Shown: positions 7,951-18,746, counted from the stretch's first letter. The stretch: DNA of 64,000 nt from Microvirga subterranea (GCF_003350535.1 NZ_QQBB01000001.1:898213-962212), one strand, 5' to 3'. Translations and numbers: made by a program. Notes: generated from the sequence alone by a model not told the origin.

Positions 7951-10026
7951 TTAGGCCGCCGGCGTCGCCGACAGGCCCCTCTTGGCAAGCAGCGCCTCGG
8001 GCGTCGGCAGGCGGCCGCGGAAGGCCGTGTAGGCCTCGGCCGGATCGCGCAGGTTGCCGGCCGAATAGATGAACCGCTTCAGCTTGTCGGCGGTCGTCCG
8101 GTCGAAGGCGTCGCCCGTCTCCTCGAAGGCGTTGAAGGCGTCCGCGTCGAGCACCTCGGACCAGAGATAGCTGTAATAGCCCGACGAATAGCCGTCGCCC
8201 GAGAATACGTGCGTGAAGTGCGGCGTGCGGTGCCGCATGATGATCTCGCGCGGCATGCCGATCTTTTTCAGGGATTCCTTCTCGAACGCGGCAGCGTCGA
8301 GATCCTTCGGATCGGTCAGGCGGTGGAGGTCGATGTCCACGAAGGCGGAGGCCAGGTACTCGACCGTCGCGAAGCCCTGGTTGAAGTTGCGCGCCGCCAT
8401 GAGGCGCTGGAGAAGCTCCTCCGGAATCGGCTCGCCGGTCCGGTAGTGGGTCGCGTAGCGGCGCAGGATGTCCGGCTGCGACAGCCAGTGCTCGTAGAGC
8501 TGGGACGGCAGCTCCACGAAATCGGTCGAGACGCTCGTGCCCGCGAGCAGCGGATAGGTCACGTTCGAGAGCAGCCCGTGCAGCGCGTGACCGAATTCAT
8601 GGAAGAGCGTGCGGGCATCGTCGAAGCTCAGGAGCGAGGGTTCGCCCGGTCCGCCCTTCGCGAAGTTCATCACGTTGACGATGATCGGGCGCACGTCGCC
8701 CGTGAGCCTTTCCTGCGAGCGGAACGCGCTCATCCAGGCGCCGCTGCGCTTCGAGCTGCGCGCGAAGTAATCGCCGATGAAGATGCCGACGAAAGCCCCG
8801 TCGGAGCCGGTCACGCGCCAGGCCCGGATGTCCGGGTGGTAGCGCGGGAAGTCCTTGATCTCCTCGAAGCTCAGGCCGAAGAGCCGGTGCGCCGTGTCGA
8901 AGGCCGCATCGATGATCCGGTCGAGCTGGAAGTACGGCTTGATCGTCGCCTCATCCAGGTTGTGCTGCCGGTTTCGGACCTGCTCCGCGTAGTAGCGCCA
9001 GTCCCACGGCTCGATCTCGATGTTGTCGCCCTGCGCCTGGGCCTGCGCCTGCAGGTCGTCGCGCTCTTCCTGGGCCCTCCGGCGCGCCGGCGTCCAGACC
9101 TCGTTGAGGAGGTCAAGGACGGCCTCCGGCGTCTTGGCCATCGTGTCGGCGAGCTTGAACTCCGCGAAGGTCTCGTAGCCCAGGAGCTTCGCCCGTTCGG
9201 CCCGAAGCGCCACCATCTCGGCAATGAGGGCCTTGTTGTCGGTCGCGCCGCCCGCGTCGCCGCGCGCCGCCCAGGCCTTGAAGGCCTGCTCGCGCAGGTC
9301 GCGACGGCTCGAGAACTGGAGGAACGGCTCGATGCTGGAGCGCGACAGCGTGATGACGTGCTTGCCGTTCAGGCCCGCATCCTCGGCGGCCTGCGCGGCC
9401 GCCTCGACCAGGAAGGGCGGAAGGCCGGCGAGATCGGCTTCGCCGTCGAGGACGAGCCGGTAGGATTTCTCGTCGGCCAGGACGTTCTGCGAGAACTGGG
9501 TGCCCAGCGACGCCAGCCGTTCGGTGATCGCCGCGAGGCGCTTCTTCTCCTCGGGCCCGAGGCGTGCGCCCGCACGCACGAAGATCGTGTGGTAGCGGTC
9601 GAGCACCCGCGCCTGCTCGGCATCGAGGCCGAGCGTCTCGCGCCGACGGTGGAGTTCGTCGACGCGCCGGAACAGCGTCTCGTTCATGAAGATGCTGTTG
9701 CGGTGCTTGGCGAGCACCGGGGCCATCTCACGCTCGATGGCCTGGATGGCGTCGTTCGTATGGGATCCCGAGAGGTTGAAGAACACGCCGCCGACCCGCT
9801 TCAGGGCCTGCCCGCTGCGCTCCATCGCCTCGACCGTGTTGGCGAAGGTCGGTGCGTCCGTTGCGTCCGCGATGGCCGCGATCTCCGCCTGCTGCTCGGC
9901 AAGCGCCGTGTCGAAGGCCGGACGGAAATGGTCGGGCGCGATGCTCTCGAACGGAGGGAGCCCATGAGGGCCCGTCCAGGGACGAAGGAGAGGGTTGTCC
10001 GCGGGGGTCGAAGCAGGTGCCGTCAT
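7951..10026 (-). CDS. dcp: M3 family zinc oligopeptidase / peptidyl-dipeptidase
   Basis: A 691-residue thimet-type metallopeptidase. The zinc site HEFGHALHG lies near residues 473-481, and the third ligand Glu is expected in the following FVELPSQLYEHW segment. N-terminal residues NPLLRPWTGPHGLPPFESI match the Dcp/PrlC entry sequence. There is no signal peptide, so it acts in the cytosol, cutting short peptides down to dipeptides or smaller. Assignment to Dcp versus OpdA (prlC) rests on overall similarity and is less certain than the family. A dipeptide importer lies about 3 kb away, and a supply role for imported peptides is possible but not shown. Confidence 0.93.
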   Translation of the reverse strand: MTAPASTPADNPLLRPWTGPHGLPPFESIAPDHFRPAFDTALAEQQAEIAAIADATDAPTFANTVEAMERSGQALKRVGGVFFNLSGSHTNDAIQAIEREMAPVLAKHRNSIFMNETLFRRVDELHRRRETLGLDAEQARVLDRYHTIFVRAGARLGPEEKKRLAAITERLASLGTQFSQNVLADEKSYRLVLDGEADLAGLPPFLVEAAAQAAEDAGLNGKHVITLSRSSIEPFLQFSSRRDLREQAFKAWAARGDAGGATDNKALIAEMVALRAERAKLLGYETFAEFKLADTMAKTPEAVLDLLNEVWTPARRRAQEERDDLQAQAQAQGDNIEIEPWDWRYYAEQVRNRQHNLDEATIKPYFQLDRIIDAAFDTAHRLFGLSFEEIKDFPRYHPDIRAWRVTGSDGAFVGIFIGDYFARSSKRSGAWMSAFRSQERLTGDVRPIIVNVMNFAKGGPGEPSLLSFDDARTLFHEFGHALHGLLSNVTYPLLAGTSVSTDFVELPSQLYEHWLSQPDILRRYATHYRTGEPIPEELLQRLMAARNFNQGFATVEYLASAFVDIDLHRLTDPKDLDAAAFEKESLKKIGMPREIIMRHRTPHFTHVFSGDGYSSGYYSYLWSEVLDADAFNAFEETGDAFDRTTADKLKRFIYSAGNLRDPAEAYTAFRGRLPTPEALLAKRGLSATPAA

Positions 10027-10072
10027 GGTCTCTCGGTGTCCTCACTCGTTCGGGCGATCATTCTTAGCGGCC

Positions 10073-10861
10073 TCATCCGTTCATCGGAAGAGCCGTCGAG
10101 CCGTCGGCCTGGCCGGAGCCGAGGTGGCGCTGAAGGAAGGCGAGCGAGCGCCGGGTGGCATCCCGCTCGGCCTCGCCGCGGAACCCGTGGGCCTGCTCCG
10201 GATAGATCTTCACCTCGTGCGGCACGTTCTGCTGCCGCAGAAGCGCTTCGATCGCATAGGCGTTCGAAACGGGAACGATCGGGTCCATGCCGCCGTGCAG
10301 CACCAGAGTCGGCGGAAGCCGCGCGTCCTTCGCAATCGCGCCCTGGGGAAGCGGACCGAAGTAGTTCACCAGCGCCCTGATGCGTGGCTCCGCGCTCGAC
10401 ACGGCTAATCCTAAAGCCGCGCCGAGCGAGATGCCGACGATGCCGATGCGCTTCGGATCGGCCCCGTCATGGCCTGACGCCCACGCGAGCGCGTCGTGGA
10501 CCGTCTCCATCCAGGGCTGGAAGTTCTGGAACAGGGTGCTGAAGGAGGCGCGCCTCTCGCCGGTCCGGTCGAGGTAGTGGACGAGGTGGACCTGATAGCC
10601 CGCCCTCGCGACGCTTCGGGCCCCCTCGCGGTACTGCCCATGGCCGCCCAGCCCGTCGGCCCCGTGCAGCATGAGCACGGCCGGGCGGGGTGCGGAGCCG
10701 CCCTCCTGGAAAGTCTCGACGGCAATGGCCCTGCCGCCGCTCCTGAAGCTCTGGCGCTGTTCCATGAGAGGCATAAGGCTCGGCTTTCCTTCCTGGGCGT
10801 GGATGGAGGGGGAGGCGGCGAGAGCCGCCCCGATGAGGAGGTTTCGTCTGGAAATCGACAT
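10073..10861 (-). CDS. Dienelactone-hydrolase-family alpha/beta hydrolase with Tat-type signal
   Basis: A 262-residue alpha/beta hydrolase. The N-terminus MSISRRNLLIGAALAASPS has a twin-arginine pattern followed by a hydrophobic stretch and a cleavage-like IHAQ, suggesting folded export through Tat. The nucleophile elbow is GISLGAALG, so it uses Ser where classical dienelactone hydrolase uses Cys. The acid is in HGGMDPIVP and the catalytic His in EQAHGFRGE. The substrate is unknown: esters, lactones or peptides are all possible. It is encoded 46 nt upstream of the M3 peptidase on the same strand and may be its operon partner. Confidence 0.85.
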   Translation of the reverse strand: MSISRRNLLIGAALAASPSIHAQEGKPSLMPLMEQRQSFRSGGRAIAVETFQEGGSAPRPAVLMLHGADGLGGHGQYREGARSVARAGYQVHLVHYLDRTGERRASFSTLFQNFQPWMETVHDALAWASGHDGADPKRIGIVGISLGAALGLAVSSAEPRIRALVNYFGPLPQGAIAKDARLPPTLVLHGGMDPIVPVSNAYAIEALLRQQNVPHEVKIYPEQAHGFRGEAERDATRRSLAFLQRHLGSGQADGSTALPMNG

Positions 10862-11033
10862 GGGCGGAATGCGGATGAGACTGCTGAAAACCTTAAGATG
10901 GGGGCGGGCTCACGTTCTCCGAGACGGCAAAAGGTCCCAGGAATCGGCTTCTCCTTACGGCCAAGGATCGATCCGCGGCCTTTGACGTTGTCGTGGAGGC
11001 CGACCGGAGTCCCGCGGCCGGAGAGACATGTTC

Positions 11034-13073
11034 ATGCCCGTTGCCCCGACGCCCGTGCCGCCCCCAGAGACCGAGGTCCAGCCCCCGGGCGTCCCAGGCA
11101 TCAGCGGCTTGATGACCCTGGCGGTCGGGGTGGTGGTCCTGGCCGCCCTGTATATCGGCCAGGACGTGTTCCTGCCCGTCGTGCTCGCCATCCTGCTGGC
11201 CTTCGTGCTCGCGCCCTTCGTGGAGCTCCTGAGGCGCTGGCGTCTCGGGAGGGTGCCGTCGGTCATCATCGCGGTTCTCGTCACCCTCGGGATCATCGGA
11301 GGCCTGGGGACCGTAATCGGCTACCAGCTCGCTGGGCTGGCCACCGATCTGCCCCGCTACCAGACCACCATCCGCGAGAAGGTCGGCTCGCTCCGCTCAG
11401 GAACCATCGGCCATCTGCCGTCCCTGTGGAAGCAGTTCAACACCGCCGTGAAGGAGGAGCCGAAGGAGAATCCCGAAACGCCGCCTCCGGCTCAGGCTCC
11501 GTCGTCGGCTGCTCCAGCGCCGGCGCCCGTTCCCGAACCCGGCCCGCTCCCGGTCGAGGTGCACGAGCGCGAACCGACGCCGCTCGAGATCGCACGCAAC
11601 ATCGCGGTGCCTCTGCTCCACCCGCTGGCGACCACCGGCATCGTCTTCGTGGTCCTGATCTTCATCCTCCTGCAGCGGGAGGACCTGCGCGACCGCATGA
11701 TCCGGCTGTTCGGCTCGACCGACCTGCACCGCACCACGGCCGCCATGGACGACGCGGCGCGGCGGCTCAGCCGCTACTTCCTCACCCAGCTGGCGCTCAA
11801 TTCGGGCTTCGGCGTCTTCATCGGCGTCGGGCTGTGGCTGATCGGCGTGCCGAGCCCGGTCCTGTGGGGCGTCTTCACGGCCCTGATGCGGTTCGTGCCC
11901 TATATCGGCTCGTTCCTGGCGGCGGCCTTCCCGATCATGCTCGCCGCCGCCGTCGATCCCGGCTGGTCGATGGTCCTCATGACCATCGCGCTCTTCCTGA
12001 TCAGCGAGCCACTGATGGGACACGTGGTCGAGCCCCTCGTCTATGGCCAGAGCACCGGCCTCTCGCCGTTCTCGGTCGTGATCTCAGCCATCTTCTGGAC
12101 CTGGCTCTGGGGGCCTGTGGGCCTTCTCATCGCCACGCCGCTGACCCTCTGCCTCGTGGTGCTCGGCCGGCACGTGGAACGGCTCGAGTTCCTGGACGTG
12201 CTGCTGGGCGACCGGCCGGCGCTCACGCCCGCCGAGAACCTCTACCAGCGCATGCTGGCGGGCGATCCCGACGAGGCGCTCGAATCCGCGGAGCTCCTGC
12301 TCAAGGAGCGCTCGCTCACCTCCTATTACGACGAGGTCGCCCTCAGGGGCCTTCAGCTCGCCGCCAACGACGCGAACCGGGGCGTGCTCACGGGCCATCA
12401 GCTCGAGCAGGTGAAGACCGTGGCGCAGGCCCTGGTGCACGACCTCTCGGCCCATGACGACGTCGAACCGGAGCCGAAGGAGACCGAAGCCGAGCCCGTG
12501 GCGTCACCCGAGAACGCCAAGCCCGACATCAAGGAGCCTGCGGTCGAGCCGAAGCCGCGGGAGGACTTGATCCCGGATTCCTGGGCGGCCCCCGGCGCGG
12601 TCCTGTGCATCGCCGGACGCGGGCTCCTCGACGATGCCGCCGCCGACATGCTGGCTCAGCTCCTGGGCAAGCACGGGCTCGGCACCCGCACCGTTCCGCA
12701 CGCCGAGGTGTCGCGGACGGCGATCGCCAACCTCGACGCGACGGGCGTGCAGATGGTGTGCGTCTGCTATCTCGAGATCGGCGGCACCCCGGCGCATCTG
12801 CGCTTCCTCCTGAGGCGGCTGCGCAAGCAGGTTCCGAACGTGCCGATCCTGGTGGGCCTGTGGCCCTCCGACGACAAGGTGCTGCAGGACGAGGCGCTTC
12901 GCGGCACGATCGGCGCGGACTACTACGTCGTGTCCCTGCGCGAAGGCGTGAGATGCTGCCTCAAGGTCGCGACCAGCGCAGAGGAGAGGTCGGACGCGGT
13001 CCGCTCGGCCAAGGCCAACCAGCAGGCCGACAAGAGCATGGCGTCCGGCGAGCGTCTGCCTCTGCCGGCTTGA
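11034..13073 (+). CDS. AI-2E family transporter with Pro/Ala-rich loop and C-terminal cytosolic domain
   Basis: A 679-residue membrane protein. The membrane core (PF01594-type, residues about 25-390) includes LPVVLAILLAFVLAPFVELL and the conserved YIGSFLAAAFPIMLA region. A Pro/Ala/Glu-rich insertion sits near residues 145-180, in the usual extramembrane segment. After residue about 395 there is a roughly 285-residue cytosolic tail. This has a helical part, a Glu/Pro/Lys-rich linker, then a compact alpha/beta domain (AVLCIAGRGLLDDAAADMLA to GADYYVVSLREGVRCC). The GGAGAG site at 11020-11025 favours the ATG at 11034 over 11028. Family members export diverse solutes or act as ion antiporters, so the name does not prove AI-2 transport. 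Confidence 0.9.
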   Translation: MPVAPTPVPPPETEVQPPGVPGISGLMTLAVGVVVLAALYIGQDVFLPVVLAILLAFVLAPFVELLRRWRLGRVPSVIIAVLVTLGIIGGLGTVIGYQLAGLATDLPRYQTTIREKVGSLRSGTIGHLPSLWKQFNTAVKEEPKENPETPPPAQAPSSAAPAPAPVPEPGPLPVEVHEREPTPLEIARNIAVPLLHPLATTGIVFVVLIFILLQREDLRDRMIRLFGSTDLHRTTAAMDDAARRLSRYFLTQLALNSGFGVFIGVGLWLIGVPSPVLWGVFTALMRFVPYIGSFLAAAFPIMLAAAVDPGWSMVLMTIALFLISEPLMGHVVEPLVYGQSTGLSPFSVVISAIFWTWLWGPVGLLIATPLTLCLVVLGRHVERLEFLDVLLGDRPALTPAENLYQRMLAGDPDEALESAELLLKERSLTSYYDEVALRGLQLAANDANRGVLTGHQLEQVKTVAQALVHDLSAHDDVEPEPKETEAEPVASPENAKPDIKEPAVEPKPREDLIPDSWAAPGAVLCIAGRGLLDDAAADMLAQLLGKHGLGTRTVPHAEVSRTAIANLDATGVQMVCVCYLEIGGTPAHLRFLLRRLRKQVPNVPILVGLWPSDDKVLQDEALRGTIGADYYVVSLREGVRCCLKVATSAEERSDAVRSAKANQQADKSMASGERLPLPA

Positions 13074-13080
13074 ATGAAAA

Positions 13081-13115
13081 AAGAGCCGGCTCCGACAGCG
13101 TGAAACCGGCTCTCT
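13081..13115. terminator. Bidirectional terminator between convergent genes
   Basis: AGAGCCGG at 13082-13089 pairs perfectly with CCGGCTCT at 13106-13113, with a run of A before it and a pyrimidine-rich stretch after it. It starts eight bases after the AI-2E gene stop and lies before the convergent dppF gene, so it can stop transcription from either side. Confidence 0.75.
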
Positions 13116-13158
13116 TCCGATTTTCGGACCGCGATATGCGGAATGCGCGGCCCGATGC

Positions 13159-14138
<980 letters not shown>

Positions 14139-14142
<4 letters not shown>

Positions 14143-15158
14143 GATGCGGCCTCCGCTCCGACAGGATGATCAGCTTGGATTTCGGCGTTCCGGTTCGGGT
14201 CGCCGAGCGGGTAGTGGCAGCGGATCTTTCCGCCGGCCCAGGGCCGCAGCTCTGGCCGCACGTTGCGCGAATGCTCGGTCGCATAGGCGCAGCGCGGGCT
14301 GAACAGGCAGCCCTTCGGGCGGTCGTAGAGGCCCGGCACGACGCCTGGGATGGTGGCGAGGCGCGTGCTGCCCTCGCTGCGTTCCGGCAGGGCGGCGAGC
14401 AGCGCCGCCGTATAGGGATGCTGCGGCGAGGCGAAGAGGTCGCCGGCGGAGCGCTCCTCCATGATCTGCCCGGCATACATCACCATGACCCGCCGTGCCG
14501 TCTCGGCCACGACGCCCATGTTGTGGGTGATCATGACGAGCGCCATGTTGCGCTCCTTCTGGAGCGTCATCAGCAGGTCGAGGATCTGGGCCTGGATCGT
14601 CACGTCGAGCGCGGTGGTCGGCTCGTCGGCGATGAGGAGCTTCGGGTTGCAGGCGATCGCCATGGCGATCATCACGCGCTGGTTCATGCCGCCCGAAAGC
14701 TGGTGCGGGAAAGCCGAGAGGCGGCTTTCCGCGGACGGGATGCCGACCTGCTCCAGGAGCTCGATCGACCGGCGGCGCGCGGCCTTGCGGTCCATGCCCT
14801 CATGCAGGCGCAGGGTTTCGGCGAGCTGGAAGCCGATCGTGAACGAGGGGTTGAGGCTCGTCGTCGGCTCCTGGAAGATCATCGCGACGTCCTTGCCGGT
14901 GAGCTGGCGCCGCTCCTTCTCCGACATGGTCAGCAGGTCCCGTCCGTTGAAGGCGAGTCGGTCGGCCTTTACGCGTCCCGGAAACGGGATCAGGCCCATG
15001 ACGGCGAGCATGGTGACGCTCTTGCCGGAGCCGGACTCGCCGACGACGCCGAGAACCTCGCCCTCGTCGAGGGAAAGACTCACGCCGTCGACGGCGCGCA
15101 TGATGCCGCCCTGGGTCGGAAATTCGACCGAGAGGTTTTCAATTTCGAGAAGGGCCAT
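14139..15158 (-). CDS. dppD: Dipeptide/oligopeptide ABC transporter ATP-binding protein DppD
   Basis: A 339-residue ATPase with Walker [10 protein letters not shown], signature [15 protein letters not shown] and Walker [13 protein letters not shown]. The C-terminal Cys motif [14 protein letters not shown] is typical of the family. It couples ATP hydrolysis to peptide import with DppF. The ATG at 15158 lies five bases after the dppC stop. The signature contains GGMNQ instead of GGQRQ, a common DppD/OppD variant. Confidence 0.95.
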
Positions 15159-15162
15159 GGTT

Positions 15163-16074
15163 TTAGCGCTTCAGTTTGGGATCGAGGGCGTCGCGCAGAC
15201 CATCCCCGAGGAGATTGAAGGCAAGCACCGTGACGAGGATCGCCAGACCCGGGAAGGTCACGACCCACCAGGCACGGAGCACGAACTCACGGGCGTCGGC
15301 CAGCATGGTGCCCCATTCGGGCGACGGCGGCTGCGCGCCGAGGCCGAGGAACCCGAGCGCCGCCGCGTCCAGGATGGCGGTCGAGATGCCGAGCGAGGCC
15401 TGCACGATGAGAGGCGCCGTGCAGTTGGGCAGCACCTCCTTGAACATCAGCCGCGTCGTGCCGGCGCCGCTGACGCGGGCCGCCATCACGTAGTCCTTGG
15501 ACGTCTCGGTGATCACGGCGGCGCGCGCAAGGCGCACGTAATGCGGCAAAATCACCAGGGCGACCGCCAACATGGAGTTCATCAGGCCGGGGCCGAGCAC
15601 CGCGACGATCACGATGGCGAGCAGCAGGCTCGGCAGCGTCAGGATGATGTCCATCAGGCGCATGATGAAGATCTCGGTCAGGCCGCGGAAGAAGCCCGCC
15701 ACGAGACCGAGGACCGTGCCGACCACGATCGAGATCGTCACCACCATGATGCCGATGAGCAGCGACAGACGCGCGCCGTAGATCAGGCGCGAGAGGATGT
15801 CGCGGCCGATCGGATCGGTGCCGAGCGGATAGGCGAGCGATCCGCCCTCCTGCCAGAACGGCGGCTTCAGGGCGATCGACGTGTCGGTGACGTAGGGCGA
15901 GTGCGGCGCCAGCACGTCGGCCAGCAGCGCCACCAGCACCACCGCGATGATGATGACGAGACCCGCCACGGCGCCGTGATTGGCGCTGAAATAGCCCCAG
16001 AACTCGCGCAAGGGGTGGGGAGGGGTGGCCGTCGGCGCGGCGACGGCGGGAGCTTCCATGGTTTCAGCGGTCAT
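15163..16074 (-). CDS. dppC: Dipeptide ABC transporter permease DppC
   Basis: A 303-residue inner-membrane permease beginning [20 protein letters not shown], with an N-terminal cytosolic tail, a first membrane span ([20 protein letters not shown]) and the OppC/DppC segment [20 protein letters not shown]. The permease EAA-type loop is in [20 protein letters not shown]. The open frame extends upstream to 16770, but that is read-through inside dppB. The ATG at 16074 overlaps the dppB stop (ATGA), so it is chosen. Confidence 0.94.
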   Translation of the reverse strand: MTAETMEAPAVAAPTATPPHPLREFWGYFSANHGAVAGLVIIIAVVLVALLADVLAPHSPYVTDTSIALKPPFWQEGGSLAYPLGTDPIGRDILSRLIYGARLSLLIGIMVVTISIVVGTVLGLVAGFFRGLTEIFIMRLMDIILTLPSLLLAIVIVAVLGPGLMNSMLAVALVILPHYVRLARAAVITETSKDYVMAARVSGAGTTRLMFKEVLPNCTAPLIVQASLGISTAILDAAALGFLGLGAQPPSPEWGTMLADAREFVLRAWWVVTFPGLAILVTVLAFNLLGDGLRDALDPKLKR

Positions 16075-17081
16075 CGGTTGTGCCTGATGCGCGGATTGAT
16101 GAGGCCATAGGTGAGGTCGACGAGCAGGTTCACGCCCATGACGACGACGCCGAGGAGGAGCGCGCCGCCCTGGAGGACGGGATAGTCGCGCCGGAAGATG
16201 GCGTCGATGAGCCATTTGCCGACACCGGGCCAGGAAAAGATCGTCTCGGTCAGGATCGCGCCGGTGAACAGCACGCCGATCTGGAGGCCGATGACGGTGA
16301 CGACGGGGATCAGGGCGTTGCGCAGGGCATGCAGCGCGACGACCCGGAACCGGGAGAGGCCCTTGGCCTTGGCGGTGCGGATGTAGTCCTCGCCCAGGAC
16401 CTCGAGCATCGCCGAGCGGGTCATGCGGGCGATGACGGCGAGCGGCACGGTGCCGAGCACGATCGTGGGCAGGATCAGGTGCTTGACGGCCGACCAGAAG
16501 GCGCCTTCCTCGTCCGACAGCAGGGTGTCGATCAGCAGGAATCCGGTGACCGGCTCGATGTAGTAGAGCACGTCGATGCGGCCCGAGACGGGGGTCAGGT
16601 CGAGCTGCACCGAGAAGACCAGGATGAGGATCAGGCCCCACCAGAAGATGGGCATGGAATAGCCCGTGAGGGATATGCCCATCACCCCATGGTCGAAGAT
16701 GGAATTTCGTCGGATGGCCGCGAGGATCCCGGCCGGAAGCCCGATCAGGAGGGCGAACAGGATCGCGCACAGCGCCAGCTCGATGGTGGCCGGGAACAGC
16801 GCGCTGAACTCGCTCAGGACCGGCTCCTGCGTGATCATGGACTTGCCGAGATCGCCCTGCAGCACGCGGCCGAGATAGATGCCGTATTGAACGAGGACCG
16901 GCTTGTCGAAGCCGTATTCCTTGCGCAGCTGCTCGTGGCGGGCGGGATCGATGCCGCGCTCGCCCGCGAGGGTTTCGATCGGGTCGCCTGGGACGAGCCG
17001 GATGAGGAAGAAGGCGAGCAGCGTGATCCCGATGAAGGTCGGGATGACGAGGCTGACGCGGGTGAGGATGAAGCGGAGCAT
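16071..17081 (-). CDS. dppB: Dipeptide ABC transporter permease DppB
   Basis: A 336-residue permease starting MLRFILTRVSLVIPTFIGIT, the typical DppB first span. The segment FFLIRLVPGDPIETLAGERG and the EAA-loop region DYIRTAKAKGLSRFRVVALH are family hallmarks. It forms the heterodimeric channel with DppC. It lies 63 nt downstream of dppA, with a terminator-like hairpin between them. Confidence 0.94.
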   Translation of the reverse strand: MLRFILTRVSLVIPTFIGITLLAFFLIRLVPGDPIETLAGERGIDPARHEQLRKEYGFDKPVLVQYGIYLGRVLQGDLGKSMITQEPVLSEFSALFPATIELALCAILFALLIGLPAGILAAIRRNSIFDHGVMGISLTGYSMPIFWWGLILILVFSVQLDLTPVSGRIDVLYYIEPVTGFLLIDTLLSDEEGAFWSAVKHLILPTIVLGTVPLAVIARMTRSAMLEVLGEDYIRTAKAKGLSRFRVVALHALRNALIPVVTVIGLQIGVLFTGAILTETIFSWPGVGKWLIDAIFRRDYPVLQGGALLLGVVVMGVNLLVDLTYGLINPRIRHNR

Positions 17082-17092
17082 CGGTTCAATGT

Positions 17093-17125
17093 AAAAAGGC
17101 GGAGCGGCGCCAAGGCCGCTCCGCC
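17093..17125 (-). terminator. Rho-independent attenuator between dppA and dppB
   Basis: On the minus strand GGCGGAGCGGC (17125-17115) pairs perfectly with GCCGCTCCGCC (17108-17098) around a six-base loop, followed at once by five T residues (17097-17093). It begins 20 bases after the dppA stop. Partial termination here would make more DppA than membrane subunits, as is usual for binding-protein-dependent importers. Confidence 0.85.
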
Positions 17126-17144
17126 ACGGGTTGGGTGTTGAGGC

Positions 17145-18746
17145 TTACTTGCCCTTGAGGTCCACGCCGTAGAAGGTGTGGCGGCCGAACGGCGAGAGCT
17201 TGAAGTCCACGACTTCCTTGCGGACCGGCTTCAGCTGAACCGCGTGAGCCACGGTGAACCAGGGAGCCTGCTCCTTGAAGATCACCTGAGCCTGCTCGTA
17301 GAGCTTCGTGCGCTCGGCCTGGTCGGTCGTGACCTTCGCCTTCGTCACGAGATCGTCGAAGGGCTTGTAGCACCACTTGGCGATGTTCGAGCCCGAGGCC
17401 GACTGCGCCGAGGCGCAACCGAGCAGGGTGTGCAGGAAGTTGTCCGGGTCGCCGTTGTCGCCCGTCCAGCCCAGCTGCGCCATCTGGTGCTCGCCGGCCT
17501 GGGCCCGCTTGCGGTACTCGCCCCACTCGAAGCTCTTGATCTCGGCCTTCACGCCGATCTTGGCGAGGTCGGCCTGCATGAGCTCGGCGATGCGACGCGC
17601 ATTCGGGTTGTAGGGACGCTGGACCGGCATGGCCCAGAGGTCGGTCTCGAGGCCGTTCGGATAACCGGCTTCCGCAAGAAGCTTCTTGGCGGCGTCCGGG
17701 TTGTACTCGTCTTCCTTCACGGAGTCGTTGTACGACCACATGGACGGCGGGATCGGGTTCTTGGCCGGGACGCCGCTGCCGAGGAACACCGCGTCGACGA
17801 TGGCCTTCTTGTTCATGGCCATGTTGAAGGCCTTGCGGACGCGCACGTCGTCGAAGGGCTTCTTGGTGGTCTGGTAGGCGAGGTAGCCGATGTTCAGGCC
17901 GGGCTGCTCGAGGATCTGGACGTTCGTGTCCTTCTTCATCGCCTCGAGGTCAGCCGGGTTCGGATACGGCATGACGTGGCATTCGCCCTTCTGGAGCTTC
18001 GCCCAGCGCACGGAGGCGTCCGGGGTGATCGAGAACACCAGGTCGTCGAGCTTCGCCTTGCCGGCCCAGTACTCGGGGAAGGCCTTGTAGCGGATGATGG
18101 CGTCCTTCTGGTACTGGACCAGGGAGAACGGGCCCGTGCCGATCGGCTCTTGGTCGATCTTCTCGGGGGTGCCGGCCTTGAGCATCGCGTCGGCGTATTC
18201 CTTGGACTGCACGCTCGCCCACATCATGGCGAGGTTCGCCAGGAACGGCGCTTCGGGCTGGTTCAGTGTCACGCGGACGGTGGAGTCGTCGACCTTCTCG
18301 ACCGACTTCAGGAGCTTGGGCATGCCCATGTCGCTGAAGTAGGAGTGGTTCGGGCTGGTGACCTTGAAGTACGGATTGTCTTCCTTCCACTGACGCTCGA
18401 ACATGAACACGATGTCGTCGGCGTTCATGTTGCGGGTGGGCTTGAAGTTCTTGTTGGAGTGCCACTTCACGTTCTTGCGGAGGTGGAAGGTGTAGACCGT
18501 GCCGTCAGCGGAGACGTCCCACTTCTCGGCGAGGCTCGGGTTCACCTTGGTGCCGCCGCGCTCGAACTCGACGATGCGGTTGTAGATCTGCTCGCTGGCG
18601 TCGAACGACGTGCCGGTGGTGTTGACGCCGGGGTAGAAGTTCTCCGGGCTGCCCTCGGAGCAGTAGACGAGGGTTTTGGCCGCCAGCGGGGCCGCTGCCA
18701 GGAAAGCCGGAACGCAGATGGCTGCGAAAAGGGCTGATTTCTTCAT
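17145..18746 (-). CDS. dppA: Periplasmic dipeptide-binding protein DppA
   Basis: A 533-residue family 5 solute-binding protein. Signal peptide MKKSALFAAICVPAFLAAAP with cleavage near LAAK, then TLVYCSEGSPENFYPGVN, matching DppA. Other landmarks are EKWDVSADGTVYTFHLRKNVKW and NPDNFLHTLLGCASAQS. The open frame continues upstream to 18983, but the ATG at 18746 has an AGAGGAC ribosome site and starts a clean signal peptide. It delivers dipeptides (in some species also haem or aminolevulinate) to DppBC. It is the first gene of the operon. Confidence 0.95.
   Translation of the reverse strand: MKKSALFAAICVPAFLAAAPLAAKTLVYCSEGSPENFYPGVNTTGTSFDASEQIYNRIVEFERGGTKVNPSLAEKWDVSADGTVYTFHLRKNVKWHSNKNFKPTRNMNADDIVFMFERQWKEDNPYFKVTSPNHSYFSDMGMPKLLKSVEKVDDSTVRVTLNQPEAPFLANLAMMWASVQSKEYADAMLKAGTPEKIDQEPIGTGPFSLVQYQKDAIIRYKAFPEYWAGKAKLDDLVFSITPDASVRWAKLQKGECHVMPYPNPADLEAMKKDTNVQILEQPGLNIGYLAYQTTKKPFDDVRVRKAFNMAMNKKAIVDAVFLGSGVPAKNPIPPSMWSYNDSVKEDEYNPDAAKKLLAEAGYPNGLETDLWAMPVQRPYNPNARRIAELMQADLAKIGVKAEIKSFEWGEYRKRAQAGEHQMAQLGWTGDNGDPDNFLHTLLGCASAQSASGSNIAKWCYKPFDDLVTKAKVTTDQAERTKLYEQAQVIFKEQAPWFTVAHAVQLKPVRKEVVDFKLSPFGRHTFYGVDLKGK

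Noticed and set aside
8209-10380. Plus-strand open frame of 723 codons opposite the M3 peptidase
   Set aside because: Shadow of the peptidase gene; runs across the peptidase start into another gene.
16075-16770. Extended N-terminus of DppC, and similar extensions of LivG (1249-1785) and the REC-HK hybrid (22690-23325)
   Set aside because: In each case the added part is read-through within the upstream gene, and an ATGA-overlap start gives the normal family length.
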